A stretch of DNA of 64,000 nt, taken from NCBI GenBank assembly GCA_024213275.1, contig JANAVG010000019.1:17778-81777 (forward strand), read 5' to 3'. Positions 1 through 8,667 of this stretch are shown here, one piece after another. The notes beneath the pieces are model-generated. The model had not been told where the DNA came from, made no database searches, and saw only the letters and a program-made list of their open reading frames with translations. Position 1 is the first letter of the stretch. Each line of letters begins with the position of its first letter. Source of the stretch: Rossellomorea sp. BNER. GTDB lineage: Bacteria; Bacillota; Bacilli; Bacillales; Bacillaceae_B. The position numbers and the translations under genes were made by a program.

Positions 1-392
1 CCAACGAGATCACCGTTGTTTTTGAAATTAAAACCATGATAAGGACAAGTAAAGGATGATTTGTTTCCTTTATCTGCACGACAAAGTTTCATCCCGCGAT
101 GGGTACACATATTATAAAATCCTCTAATGACATCATCCGAACCCCTTGAGATAATAACCGAATATCCCGCTAAATCCCTTGTCATAAAATCACTTTTATT
201 TGGTATTTCTGATTCATGGCCGACAAATACCCATGTTTTTAAGAAAACCTTTTTATGTTCTAGTTCATAAATCGTTGGATCCCCTAAAATATAGGAAGGA
301 ATGACTCCTTCTTCAGGCTGGACCGTTTCGTTTAGAAATTCAATTTTTTCTCTAAGAGACATTTCTTCTAAATTTTCACTTGTTTTGATCAT
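1..392 (-). CDS. Rieske ring-hydroxylating oxygenase, alpha subunit (partial)
   Basis: N-terminal 130 residues of a Rieske non-haem iron oxygenase large subunit; the remainder lies left of the window. The [2Fe-2S] Rieske motif is seen as CTHRG then CPYHG, about 17 residues apart (Cys/His pairs). Start chosen at the ATG at 392, preceded by GGGAG. By family it would dihydroxylate or monohydroxylate an aromatic ring using electrons from a separate reductase, which is not in the window. It is the last visible gene of the minus-strand cluster beginning with the cupin at 6864, 114 bp after the aspartate-dehydrogenase-like gene. The substrate cannot be read from this fragment. Cytoplasmic. Confidence 0.88.
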   Translation of the reverse strand, partial: MIKTSENLEEMSLREKIEFLNETVQPEEGVIPSYILGDPTIYELEHKKVFLKTWVFVGHESEIPNKSDFMTRDLAGYSVIISRGSDDVIRGFYNMCTHRGMKLCRADKGNKSSFTCPYHGFNFKNNGDLV

Positions 393-506
393 CTGCCAAT
401 TCTCCCTTCTTCTAGATATGTGGTGACTTCCTTCATGCATGGTTTTCCTGCTCTTTTCTTCAAGGCATCTCTTGAATCCTCAAAAACCTGTGCATTCCTT
501 CAATTT

Positions 507-1289
507 TCAGCCGACTTGAATGATTGACCCTCTATTTTTTAAAGCAGACAGCACGCTTAATGCGGCCAAATAGCTCGTTTTCGGATTATTGGGCATAGGG
601 TCATTTTCCACTTGAAGCGATAATTTTCCAAAGGAACCTGTCGCCTCTATTTGATGGTTGTTTTTCTCTATAGATGGATCAGAAATGATTTTTACTCCTG
701 TTTTATCAGGACCTAATCCTGCTAGTGACAAAATGATAGAAACATTTATATTTTTGGGAAACAGTTGAATCGCTTCTGAGGCTGGACCATCAAACAGCAC
801 TTGCACTTTATCAACGGGGGCTCCAGGCAAAGCATTTGGAGGCTTTCTAGTGATGATGGTCACAGAATCCAGCTCTCCTATGGATTTCGCCGCTTTTAAA
901 ACATCAAGCCCCCCAATCGCTCCTGATGGCAAGTGGATTTTCGTGCCGTTAGCTTGGCAGATCCTTTCTAATTCTTGATAAAAATTCAAATCAGATAAAG
1001 CTCCGACGCTGCTTAGTACTAAATCTTTGCGGCTTTCTAAAATAGCTACGGAAAAGTCTTTTACCACTTGAATGGTAGCTGCTTCAATGACGACATCTAC
1101 ATCTGATCGGATAAGAGATTGGATATCGGGAAAGTATTCTGTATCGAAATCGAAAGCCAGCTGTTTTGCTGATTGTTCATTGCGTGTGTAAATACCAACT
1201 ATCTTCATACCGGGAAGAAGACCTTTCATATTAATACATTGAAGTAGGAATCTACCGATATTTCCACCGCCGATTAACGCTAACTTCAT
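507..1289 (-). CDS. L-aspartate dehydrogenase-like protein (NadX/DUF108 family)
   Basis: 260 aa, full length for the family. N-terminal Rossmann fold with GGGNIG at residues 8-13; C-terminal catalytic-type domain with conserved SGAIGGLD, LAGLG, DP and NPKTS segments. Family members oxidise L-aspartate to iminoaspartate with NAD(P), normally feeding NAD synthesis. Here it lies 14 bp after an aldehyde dehydrogenase inside an aromatic degradation operon, with no nadA or nadC nearby. A catabolic or amination role is therefore more likely than NAD synthesis; that is inference. ATG start with AGGGGG upstream. Family assignment is firm, substrate unknown. Confidence 0.8.
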   Translation of the reverse strand: MKLALIGGGNIGRFLLQCINMKGLLPGMKIVGIYTRNEQSAKQLAFDFDTEYFPDIQSLIRSDVDVVIEAATIQVVKDFSVAILESRKDLVLSSVGALSDLNFYQELERICQANGTKIHLPSGAIGGLDVLKAAKSIGELDSVTIITRKPPNALPGAPVDKVQVLFDGPASEAIQLFPKNINVSIILSLAGLGPDKTGVKIISDPSIEKNNHQIEATGSFGKLSLQVENDPMPNNPKTSYLAALSVLSALKNRGSIIQVG

Positions 1290-1303
1290 CTAATATCCCC
1301 CTT

Positions 1304-2749
1304 CTAGTCGGCCAACCCATAAGAATCTGCAAAAAACTCCAGTCCGCAATGTCTCGTTTCACGGGAGAGTCCACTTTCTTTTACCCCAGGAAAATCAAGA
1401 TGGAGGTCGCGAAAGACTGTGTGGTTATTATGGAAAACGGCCCCCGCTTCTAATTGATCAGCTAATTGCATTGCAAGAGGTTCATTTTCTGTCCAAACAG
1501 AAGCTCTTAGACCAAATTCACTGTCATTCGCAAGCTGAACCGCTTCTTTTACTTCCGAAAAAGGTAATACAGGGATAACAGGACCAAATTGTTCTACACG
1601 AACGATTTCACTATTATGATCAACACCTGTAATAATCGACGGTAATATAAAGTAGCCCTGTTCCCAAGAATCCGGATCTAGCTGAAGACCAGCTGTGATG
1701 ATAGTTGCTCCTGATTCAACGGCCCTCTCTACCAGTCCTTTTACATATTCGAATTGGGATTTATTATTAAGCGGGCCCATATCAACGTCCGGTTGAATCC
1801 CGTTTCCTACTACAATGCGTTGAAATTCTTTCTTTAACTTATCCACTACTTCTTCATACCGTGATTCATGGACATAAACCCGTTTGATTGCTGAACATAC
1901 TTGACCTGAAGCACGAAGTATCCCGATACGAAGCCTCTTTATGGCTTCATCATCCAAATTAGCGTCGGAAAGAATGATGGCTGCATCATTTCCTCCAAGT
2001 TCCATGTAGAGATTTTTCACTGAGCCAGAAGCCGCTCTCATAATGTCTTTTCCTGTTTCCGTACTTCCAACGAAAGCAATCGTTCGCACTCGAGAGTCAG
2101 TACAAATCGCTTCACCTATGACACTACCGGAACCCGTCACAATATTAATGACCCCGTCAGGAAAATAAGAAGAGACCACATTTAAAAACGTCATGATGGT
2201 TAATGGGCAATTTGTCGCCGGCTTCACTACGACTGTATTACCTGCCAAAATAGCTGGGATAACCCGTTTGAATGTAAGAATCATTGGCGAGTTCCACGGT
2301 GAAATAACAGCCGTTACTCCTCTAGGGCGCTTGCGGATTTGTACTTTTTGGTTTCCTGGTAACGTTTCAGGTTTCCACCATTCCAATAATTCTTCTGCGG
2401 CTTGGTTCATAATATCTACACATCGAAGTAAATCTTTTTTGGCTTCAACTAATACTTTTCCATTCTCGCGAACTAACAAAGATACATTCTCTTCAACTAT
2501 ATTTTTTAACTCTTCCGCGGCCTTTTGCATACGTCTCGCCCTATCTTCCGCTTCGCTTTGTGACCAGTTTTCATAGGCTTTAGCAGCTGTTTTAATTGCT
2601 TCATCCACTTGTGTCTTTGAGCATAAAGCTACTTCTCCTACCACTTCGTTCACATTTGCCGGATTGATCACCTTTGCCGTTTTTTCAGCCTGGATCCACT
2701 CTCCGCCAATGAAATATTTTCCTGAGACAAATGGATGCGTTGAGATCAC
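1304..2749 (-). CDS. NAD(P)-dependent aldehyde dehydrogenase
   Basis: 481 aa, usual length for the ALDH superfamily. Visible motifs: PWNSP near residue 150, FVGSTETG cofactor loop near 225, general-base Glu in ELGGND near 250, and catalytic Cys in SGQVCSA near 285. It oxidises an aldehyde to a carboxylate in the cytoplasm. The GTG start is preceded by AAGGAGGG. It sits 12 bp after the ThDP decarboxylase-like gene and 14 bp before the aspartate-dehydrogenase-like gene. The simplest reading is that it oxidises the aldehyde released by that decarboxylase (as in phenylglyoxylate to benzaldehyde to benzoate), but the substrate is inferred only. Confidence 0.88.
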   Translation of the reverse strand: MISTHPFVSGKYFIGGEWIQAEKTAKVINPANVNEVVGEVALCSKTQVDEAIKTAAKAYENWSQSEAEDRARRMQKAAEELKNIVEENVSLLVRENGKVLVEAKKDLLRCVDIMNQAAEELLEWWKPETLPGNQKVQIRKRPRGVTAVISPWNSPMILTFKRVIPAILAGNTVVVKPATNCPLTIMTFLNVVSSYFPDGVINIVTGSGSVIGEAICTDSRVRTIAFVGSTETGKDIMRAASGSVKNLYMELGGNDAAIILSDANLDDEAIKRLRIGILRASGQVCSAIKRVYVHESRYEEVVDKLKKEFQRIVVGNGIQPDVDMGPLNNKSQFEYVKGLVERAVESGATIITAGLQLDPDSWEQGYFILPSIITGVDHNSEIVRVEQFGPVIPVLPFSEVKEAVQLANDSEFGLRASVWTENEPLAMQLADQLEAGAVFHNNHTVFRDLHLDFPGVKESGLSRETRHCGLEFFADSYGLAD

Positions 2750-2761
2750 CCTAATCCCTCC

Positions 2762-4450
2762 TTACATTTTTTTAGGTTTGAATGATTCTGCTGCACCAGG
2801 AGGTCCTCCAAATGGTTTCGCCATCGGACCTATCGCTTCCATGTCAACAACAATCATTGTTGGTTTTTGACTATTCATTGCCTTTTCCAGCTCTAATACA
2901 AATTCATCTGATGAACCAATGCGGTTGGCTTCATATCCCATTGATTTCCCTAGTTGCACAAAATCAGGGCTTAATAAATCGACCGCGACTTGACGCCCAT
3001 AAGCGGCATCTTGGATATTTCGGAGCACACCATACCCGGCATCATCGAATAAAATGACAATCATCGGAAGATTTTCCTCGGCAGCCGTTATCATTTCGCC
3101 GACATTGACCATGAATCCACCATCTCCTGCCATCAACACTACCCGGCGATCCTTGCAGCCCATTTGTGCGCCGATTGCTGTCGGCAATCCTTGACCTATC
3201 CCTCCTCCTGACGCGTGAATGGATGTCCGTGGTTCATAAATTTCAAACAAACGGCTTCCCCATACATTTGCCTGTACAGTGACATCACGAACTAGAATTG
3301 CGTTTTTCGGAAGAACTTTACGCATTCCATCAAGGATTTGTTCATAAGGCCCAAGTGTTGCCCTAAGCTGTGTACGCAATTCTTGACGTACTGAGTGTAC
3401 TTCATCGAGATAAGCTGGTTTTGGATCAATTGATTTTTGTGATAAGTCTTTAATTAATGTTGTTAACACAACTTTGGCATCTCCAACGAGACCATAGGAA
3501 GCTCTGTAGTTACGGTTTATTGCCTGCCAATCCGCATCAATTGAAATATGGTCTTCCGGAACAGAGACTTTCCAGTTGGATGTTTCATTTCCACGGAATC
3601 TAACACCGATGCTAATGAGTAAATCAGATTTCTCCAACAATTTTTTCGTTGGTTCGTTTGCCGCAAAGTGACCGATACATTGGGGATGGTCTTCTGGAAT
3701 ACTGCCCTTCCCTGACTGGCTTGTAATCACTGCCGCTCCCATTAACTCTGCCAATTGCTGGACTTCCCCGGAGGCTCCGGAAGAAATGACACCGCCTCCT
3801 GCCCAAACGACTGGCCTCTTAGCTTGACGGATCCTGGTTAATGTCTCTTCAGGAAAATAAGGAATTGTATTTGTTTCTGGAGTGACTAACTTTATTTCTT
3901 CAAGAGAATGATTAGGTATAATCGCAGATTGAAAATCAATGGGGATTTCAAGTGTCACCGGTCCCGATGGTGCAGCAAACGCAGTTTCAATGGCTTGTCT
4001 CACAACGGCAGCTGTTTGCTCCGGCTTCCTTAAACGCATCGCTTTTTTACTTGCCCCTTCCATCATCGACAACTGGTCTTTACACTCATGAATATAACCT
4101 CTGCCAGTACCTAAGTAATTTGAAGCAACCTCCCCTGTTAAATGTAGAACAGGAGCACCGGCAGCCCATGCTTCTATTAAAGCGCCCGCAGCATTGCCGG
4201 CACCAGTTCCCGTGCTCGTAATAACTACACCTAATTTCCCTGTTGCTCTAGCATACCCATCAGCCATATTAGCCGCTCCGCTTTCTCCACGAGCACAAAC
4301 TAAATGAATGCTTCCCTCGCGAAGAATGGCATCATAAATTGGCATATTGTGAATACTTACAATTCCGAACGCTGTATCAACACCTGCATGGACAAGTTCT
4401 TGTACAAGGGCATCTGCCGTAGTAAATTCCATTTGATCTTGTTGGCTCAT
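2762..4450 (-). CDS. Thiamine diphosphate-dependent decarboxylase/acetolactate synthase-like enzyme
   Basis: 562 aa with the standard three-domain layout of the POX/BFD/acetolactate synthase family: N-terminal Pyr domain with the activating Glu in ARGESGAAN (about residue 55), central DHS-like domain, C-terminal PP domain with GDGG near residue 440 followed about 25 residues later by FDDAGYG. The usual NN ending of the ThDP motif is DD here. Members decarboxylate 2-oxo acids (benzoylformate, pyruvate) or carboligate. Between an SDR (25 bp) and an ALDH (12 bp), a benzoylformate decarboxylase-like role is plausible. No small regulatory subunit is present, arguing against branched amino acid synthesis. 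Confidence 0.82.
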   Translation of the reverse strand: MSQQDQMEFTTADALVQELVHAGVDTAFGIVSIHNMPIYDAILREGSIHLVCARGESGAANMADGYARATGKLGVVITSTGTGAGNAAGALIEAWAAGAPVLHLTGEVASNYLGTGRGYIHECKDQLSMMEGASKKAMRLRKPEQTAAVVRQAIETAFAAPSGPVTLEIPIDFQSAIIPNHSLEEIKLVTPETNTIPYFPEETLTRIRQAKRPVVWAGGGVISSGASGEVQQLAELMGAAVITSQSGKGSIPEDHPQCIGHFAANEPTKKLLEKSDLLISIGVRFRGNETSNWKVSVPEDHISIDADWQAINRNYRASYGLVGDAKVVLTTLIKDLSQKSIDPKPAYLDEVHSVRQELRTQLRATLGPYEQILDGMRKVLPKNAILVRDVTVQANVWGSRLFEIYEPRTSIHASGGGIGQGLPTAIGAQMGCKDRRVVLMAGDGGFMVNVGEMITAAEENLPMIVILFDDAGYGVLRNIQDAAYGRQVAVDLLSPDFVQLGKSMGYEANRIGSSDEFVLELEKAMNSQKPTMIVVDMEAIGPMAKPFGGPPGAAESFKPKKM

Positions 4451-4475
4451 AGTCGATTCCTGCCTTTATTATTAA

Positions 4476-5267
4476 TTAAAGCGCTTTCCCTAGCGCTCCT
4501 GCTGTTTCAATTGTTGAACCAGATACATAACTAGCTTGGCTTGATGCTAAAAATAAAATAACACTTGCTACTTCTTCTGCTTCTCCCACGCGTCCTAACG
4601 GAATATTTCTTTTCTTAGCTAGATCAGCATAATAATCCTCTGCCTTCATGTTGGGGGCATTCATTTTTCTTCTTCTTTCCCATTGATCTGTACGGATTAA
4701 TCCTAAACTCACAGAGTTAACTAAAACATTGTCGGAAGCAAGCTCTTGGGATAGTGTTTTACTTAAATTTAACAGCCCTGCTCTCGTTGCTGCTGTTGCA
4801 ATCATATGTCTTTCCGGCTCCTTGGCTAAGGTAGCATTGATATTTATGATTCTTCCGCCACCCTGTTTAACCAAATATGGATGAACAGCCCTTACAGCGT
4901 AAATAATAGCGAAGTACTTTAACTGAATTTGTTCTTGCCATTGCTCATCTGTGACATCAAAGAAATGTCCCATGACACTTTGTCCAGCTGCATTCACCAA
5001 AATATCAATGCCTCCAAATTGAGCTGCTGAATCATTAATAAAACCCGTAACTTCATCTTTATTTGTTACATCACAGGTCGCAGTATATAAAGAGTCTGGT
5101 ACCCCATAGTTTAAAAGAAGATGATGAGCTTGTTCTCTCCGTTCCGTATTTCTTCCACATATCGCTACTTTTGCGCCTTCCTGAAGAAACATCTCTGCTG
5201 TTTTCAAACCAACTCCCGATGTCCCTCCCATAATGACAGCTACTTTACCGTTCAAACCTAAATCCAT
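4476..5267 (-). CDS. SDR-family protein with substituted catalytic residues
   Basis: 263 aa Rossmann-fold short-chain dehydrogenase/reductase. The N-terminal cofactor loop GGTSGVG (near residues 16-22) and the NAAG motif near 90 are present. The usual catalytic YxxxK is replaced by TxxxR in the segment ATAATRAG (near residue 167), and the upstream Ser region reads NINAT. The C-terminal half has the SLGLIRTDQWERRR segment I associate with a divergent SDR subclass. ATG at 5267 chosen (GGGGTG upstream) over a GTG six bases earlier. By position it could be the cis-diol dehydrogenase step, but the missing Tyr/Lys makes a standard dehydrogenase mechanism doubtful. Confidence 0.8.
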   Translation of the reverse strand: MDLGLNGKVAVIMGGTSGVGLKTAEMFLQEGAKVAICGRNTERREQAHHLLLNYGVPDSLYTATCDVTNKDEVTGFINDSAAQFGGIDILVNAAGQSVMGHFFDVTDEQWQEQIQLKYFAIIYAVRAVHPYLVKQGGGRIININATLAKEPERHMIATAATRAGLLNLSKTLSQELASDNVLVNSVSLGLIRTDQWERRRKMNAPNMKAEDYYADLAKKRNIPLGRVGEAEEVASVILFLASSQASYVSGSTIETAGALGKAL

Positions 5268-5292
5268 AATCACACCCCTTTTTTAAAACGAC

Positions 5293-6207
5293 TTATAGCA
5301 ATGCTTTGACGTTTACCCATCCCGGATCCGGATCTCCACTCATTGCTGCCCGTGCTTCGGGGGTTGGAGGACCGGCAATTCCCCATTGATCGATTAAGTG
5401 TGGTACACGTTTCCAAACTCGAGCTCTCCATTCCGACTCATCTTCAATCGTCTCCAAATAACATGTATACTCCATTACAAATTTCCCTGGGTCTTGGAAG
5501 TAACAAAAGATATTGTCTCCCGGCCCATGTCTTCCAGGTCCCCAAAGTTCTTCATACCCTGCTTTTCTAACATTACTAATACCTCTCATAACTTCATCTA
5601 CACTATCTACTTCGTATGCAATGTGATTGACTGAAGCATGAGATCCCTGATTAAACGCAATCGAGTGATGTTTCCTATTACATCGCAAGAAAGACATTTG
5701 ATGTTCGCTCCAGTCTGTGACCTTAAAACCCAACACGTTTGTATAAAAATCGGTAATCATATCTAAGTCTTTTGTATTCATTACCACATGATTTAGCTTC
5801 ACAGGATCTACATTTTTCTTGTTCCATACCGATGTATGAATCTCAACCCATGCAGATAATTCTATACAGCGATTCTCAGGATCAACGAAACGTAAACCAT
5901 AGCCTTTTCCTTCCTCATCTAAATAACCAGGAGGTGAAACTATTGTCACCCCTTCATTGGCAAGGATTTCCGCTGCTTGATCAACTGCATTCTTATCCAC
6001 CATTCCAAAAGCTATATGATGTAATCCTCTCTTTTCACCGGAATGCAAACTTAAAATGTGATGCTCAGGGCCGGCTCCTCTAAAATAAACAGAACGATTG
6101 TCTTGAGAAACTTTATCTAAACCCCAAATTTCCTCGTAAAATTCAGCCTGTTCATTTAACACTGGGGTAATTAAGCTAATGTGTCGCAAGTGAGTAATTC
6201 CTAACAT
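5293..6207 (-). CDS. Extradiol (catechol 2,3-dioxygenase-like) VOC protein
   Basis: 304 aa from the ATG at 6207, which follows a perfect GGAGGTG; the longer open frame upstream would add a spurious hydrophobic leader. Two tandem VOC (glyoxalase-fold) domains, as in type I extradiol dioxygenases. The C-terminal domain carries the expected Fe(II) ligands: His in KLNHVV, His in VNHIAYE and Glu in FVMEYTC. The enzyme would cleave a catechol ring beside the diol using O2. It is 19 bp before the SDR gene in the same operon. Ring substrate unknown. A non-oxygenase VOC function is possible but the intact ligand triad favours ring cleavage. Confidence 0.84.
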   Translation of the reverse strand: MLGITHLRHISLITPVLNEQAEFYEEIWGLDKVSQDNRSVYFRGAGPEHHILSLHSGEKRGLHHIAFGMVDKNAVDQAAEILANEGVTIVSPPGYLDEEGKGYGLRFVDPENRCIELSAWVEIHTSVWNKKNVDPVKLNHVVMNTKDLDMITDFYTNVLGFKVTDWSEHQMSFLRCNRKHHSIAFNQGSHASVNHIAYEVDSVDEVMRGISNVRKAGYEELWGPGRHGPGDNIFCYFQDPGKFVMEYTCYLETIEDESEWRARVWKRVPHLIDQWGIAGPPTPEARAAMSGDPDPGWVNVKALL

Positions 6208-6327
6208 TCTTACACCTCCATAATTACTGTCTGATAACCAATGAATAGAAAAAATTAACAAGGATGATCCAAGTGCATTTAAGAGGATCATCCACGTTAT
6301 AAAAAGGGAATTTTCAAAAAACAATAA

Positions 6328-6864
6328 TTACTTTCCGTTAATAATGGATTCTCTATCTTTAGCACGTTGTTTGCGAACCTCTTCCATCGCACTTCCTTCT
6401 GGATAAGTTGGTAAATTCGGCTTTACAGCCCCTAACATAACCAGCATCAAGGCTTCCTCGTCTCCATCATTTCGAATTCCACGATAAACTCCTGGAGGAC
6501 TGCTGATACAATCTCTTTCGTTTAATGGAATTTCATGAACTTCACTGTCACTGCTTTCTTGAATAAGCGCTTTCACATTTCCTTTTAAGATAAAGAAAAC
6601 TTCTTCTACATCATCATGTAAATGCAAAGGTCCTACACACCCAGGGGGTAAAACCATTGTGCTTAAGGTAAAGTGTTCGGCAGCAATGACATTCGCGTCA
6701 TTATTCGCCGTTGCCCCACGTCCGATATATCTCATCTGTGCCCTTCTATATGAAGGATCTATCTCTTCTTGAAACTTCAATACATTCCAATCCAAAGTCC
6801 GGTCTCCCAACCTCGCGACATACTTCTTTTCAAACTCCACTAAAGAAAAATTTTCTTCTGACAT
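6328..6864 (-). CDS. Cupin-domain protein
   Basis: 178 aa, single cupin barrel. Motif 1 is seen as GPLHLHDDVEEVFFILKG (His-x-His plus Glu) and a weaker motif 2 around SSPPGVYRGIRN, so a metal site is likely. First gene of the minus-strand operon. Start at the ATG at 6864, eight bases after AAAGGAG; the GTG at 6873 overlaps that site. Cupins in aromatic clusters may be dioxygenases, isomerases or hydroxyquinol-type accessory proteins; nothing here decides which. A palindromic operator lies about 28 bp upstream, so this gene probably carries the regulated promoter of the cluster. Confidence 0.78.
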   Translation of the reverse strand: MSEENFSLVEFEKKYVARLGDRTLDWNVLKFQEEIDPSYRRAQMRYIGRGATANNDANVIAAEHFTLSTMVLPPGCVGPLHLHDDVEEVFFILKGNVKALIQESSDSEVHEIPLNERDCISSPPGVYRGIRNDGDEEALMLVMLGAVKPNLPTYPEGSAMEEVRKQRAKDRESIINGK

Positions 6865-6891
6865 GAAAAACACTCCTTTTAATTCATTTGT

Positions 6892-6916
6892 GTTTTATAT
6901 ATAAAACAATGTTTTG
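6892..6916. promoter_or_regulatory. Putative IclR operator 1 (cupin promoter)
   Basis: Perfect 16-bp palindrome GTTTTATATATAAAAC (6892-6907) followed by AAT and a third half-site GTTTT. The same arrangement occurs before the MFS and hydrolase genes. A palindrome plus an extra half-site is the known operator layout of PcaU/PobR-type IclR regulators. It would overlap the leader of the cupin operon. Confidence 0.65.
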
Positions 6917-6993
6917 TTTACAAGTTAATCTTAAGCTTCCGTTCGAAAATTGTCAATACGGAATATTCAAAATATTTTAAATGAAAAAACTTT

Positions 6994-7009
6994 GTTTTAT
7001 ATACAATAC
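6994..7009. promoter_or_regulatory. Degenerate IclR operator 2
   Basis: GTTTTATATACAATAC matches operator 1 in the left half and middle but has a weaker right half. It lies about 100 bp upstream of operator 1, in the 240-bp region between the cupin and MFS genes. It may be a second binding site or chance in AT-rich sequence. Confidence 0.4.
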
Positions 7010-7104
7010 GATCTTAAGCTAAGTAAAAGCTTGATTTCAAATGGATTAACGAATTGGTTTATCCCTTTATAAGTTAGCAATACTTATAAAGATTTCCTCT
7101 CTCG

Positions 7105-8385
7105 TTAAATCGTTATTTCCTTTGGAGGAATGTTTTCGATCCGAACTTCCTGTGCTTCTTTCTTTAATGTGAATAAATACGCAATAAAACCAAATCCAGC
7201 CGCTATGATTAACATGACAATGGATGGCCCAAAGTCACCATTAGAAAGATCACGCATCCATCCCATAATATAGCTAGAGAATCCACCAAGAATGTTAGTA
7301 AAACCCATCAACCCAGCTGCACGTCCAGCTGTTTCAGGTGTTGAGTATTTAACAATGAATAAATTACTTAAGTGAAAAACTCCCCCTTGCGTACCCATGG
7401 CTAATCCCATACATACTCCAGCTATAACTGGATGAGGGGCAAATATCGCTGAAGTTAAAAACAATGCCGTCATACTGAATAAAATGCAGGCAAGTAGGCT
7501 AGGACGTTTTGTTTTATCTGCCAATAACCCGCACACTAACACAAATCCCAAAGCAAAGAGCCATGATAAGGAGGTGATACCAGTCATCGCTTCCCTCGAA
7601 AAGTTTTTAGCTTCAATTAAATACGTAGGGAGCCAAATGCTTATTCCAAAGAACAAAAACGATGACATGAGCATTCCAAACCAAACAATCCAATAACGAT
7701 AGTCCTGGGCAAAATTTTGCTTCGGTTTAGCTTTTTCATTGGAATCTTTATAGCGTATATAATCTAATTCTTTTTTATCAAGTCTAGGATGTTCTTCAGG
7801 AGTATCCCGAGTCAAAAATACAAACATGGGTATAACAATAAGTAGGTTAAAAGCAGCTAAAACGAAAAATGCGCCTTGCCAATGGAAAGTAGAAATAATA
7901 ATCGTAAGTATTACAGCCCCCACTGCGGGACCTAAATAGTTTCCAGAAAGCCATGACGATTGAGCTCGTCCCAATTCACGCTGGTTAAACCAGTTCGAAA
8001 TAAATTTACCGCATACGGGAATCATCATTCCTTCACCAAAACCAAGAATGACACGACTCACTATAAACATCTCATAAGAGGTTGATAAACCACCCACCAC
8101 CATTGTAATTGTCCAAATTACAAGACCCATGATGGCTGTTTTTCTTGCTCCTAACTTATCAATAATAATTCCCCAAAATATATTGGAAATCGCATAGGCT
8201 ACTGTAAATATGAATGTAATAAACCCAATTTTTGCATTCTTATCTGGTCCGTTCAAACCAAGATCATTTAAGAAGCCTGGATCTGCCTGAATAATCGAGA
8301 TACCCAATTTATCAATCTGCCCAAAAAACCAAAAGAAAAAGATTGGCACTGCAATATAAAGCCATCTTTTGTTCCCGTTTAACAT
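7105..8385 (-). CDS. MFS transporter (anion:cation symporter type)
   Basis: 426 aa with about 12 hydrophobic segments. The MFS loop 2-3 signature appears as GIIIDKLGARKT (near residues 73-84), and a conserved RVILGFGEGMMIPV segment follows, typical of the ACS family that imports aromatic acids, glucarate/galactonate and similar organic anions by proton symport. It lies between the catabolic operon and the IclR gene with its own upstream operator, so uptake of the pathway substrate is likely. ATG start after GGGAG. Inner membrane protein. Confidence 0.85.
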   Translation of the reverse strand: MLNGNKRWLYIAVPIFFFWFFGQIDKLGISIIQADPGFLNDLGLNGPDKNAKIGFITFIFTVAYAISNIFWGIIIDKLGARKTAIMGLVIWTITMVVGGLSTSYEMFIVSRVILGFGEGMMIPVCGKFISNWFNQRELGRAQSSWLSGNYLGPAVGAVILTIIISTFHWQGAFFVLAAFNLLIVIPMFVFLTRDTPEEHPRLDKKELDYIRYKDSNEKAKPKQNFAQDYRYWIVWFGMLMSSFLFFGISIWLPTYLIEAKNFSREAMTGITSLSWLFALGFVLVCGLLADKTKRPSLLACILFSMTALFLTSAIFAPHPVIAGVCMGLAMGTQGGVFHLSNLFIVKYSTPETAGRAAGLMGFTNILGGFSSYIMGWMRDLSNGDFGPSIVMLIIAAGFGFIAYLFTLKKEAQEVRIENIPPKEITI

Positions 8386-8499
8386 TTAAAAACTCCCTTC
8401 ATACTTTCATTTTGTGTGAATACGCTTACAATTAACTTTTTCAATTTGAATTTTAATACCTAATTTAAAATCATAAACTTCGTTCTCCTTTCTTTTTAT

Positions 8500-8523
8500 G
8501 TTTTGTATACAAAACATTGTTTA
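8500..8523. promoter_or_regulatory. Putative IclR operator 3 (MFS promoter)
   Basis: Perfect 16-bp palindrome GTTTTGTATACAAAAC (8500-8515), then ATT and a partial third half-site GTTTA. It sits about 115 bp upstream of the MFS start. Spacing and half-site order match operator 1. Confidence 0.62.
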
Positions 8524-8599
8524 TATATAATTTAATTTTAAAATTTTTAAAATATTGTGTCAACTATATTTCTTGAATTCGTTTCATTAAATAAAAAAT

Positions 8600-8615
8600 G
8601 TTTTATATATAAAAC
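8600..8615. promoter_or_regulatory. Putative IclR operator 4
   Basis: A second perfect GTTTTATATATAAAAC palindrome, identical to the core of operator 1, about 85 bp from operator 3 and between the MFS gene and the end of the IclR gene. Two sites in one promoter region could allow looping or cooperative binding. Confidence 0.58.
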
Positions 8616-8636
8616 GATTGAAAGGTTTTGAAAACA

Positions 8637-8667
8637 AAAAAAAGCTTACGATAGCAAGCTTTTTTTT
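8637..8667 (-). terminator. Terminator of the IclR gene
   Basis: Inverted repeat AAAAAAAGCTT / AAGCTTTTTTT with an 8-nt loop, at the stop codon of the minus-strand IclR gene. A/T tails on both sides could let it work in both directions. Confidence 0.7.

Noticed and set aside
2193..2576. Open frame of 127 codons on the plus strand inside the aldehyde dehydrogenase gene
   Set aside because: Antisense shadow of a well-supported ALDH; no ribosome binding site and no recognisable protein motif.
7105..8385. MFS gene co-transcribed with the cupin operon
   Set aside because: A 240-bp gap with its own IclR-type operators lies between them, so separate promoters are more likely.
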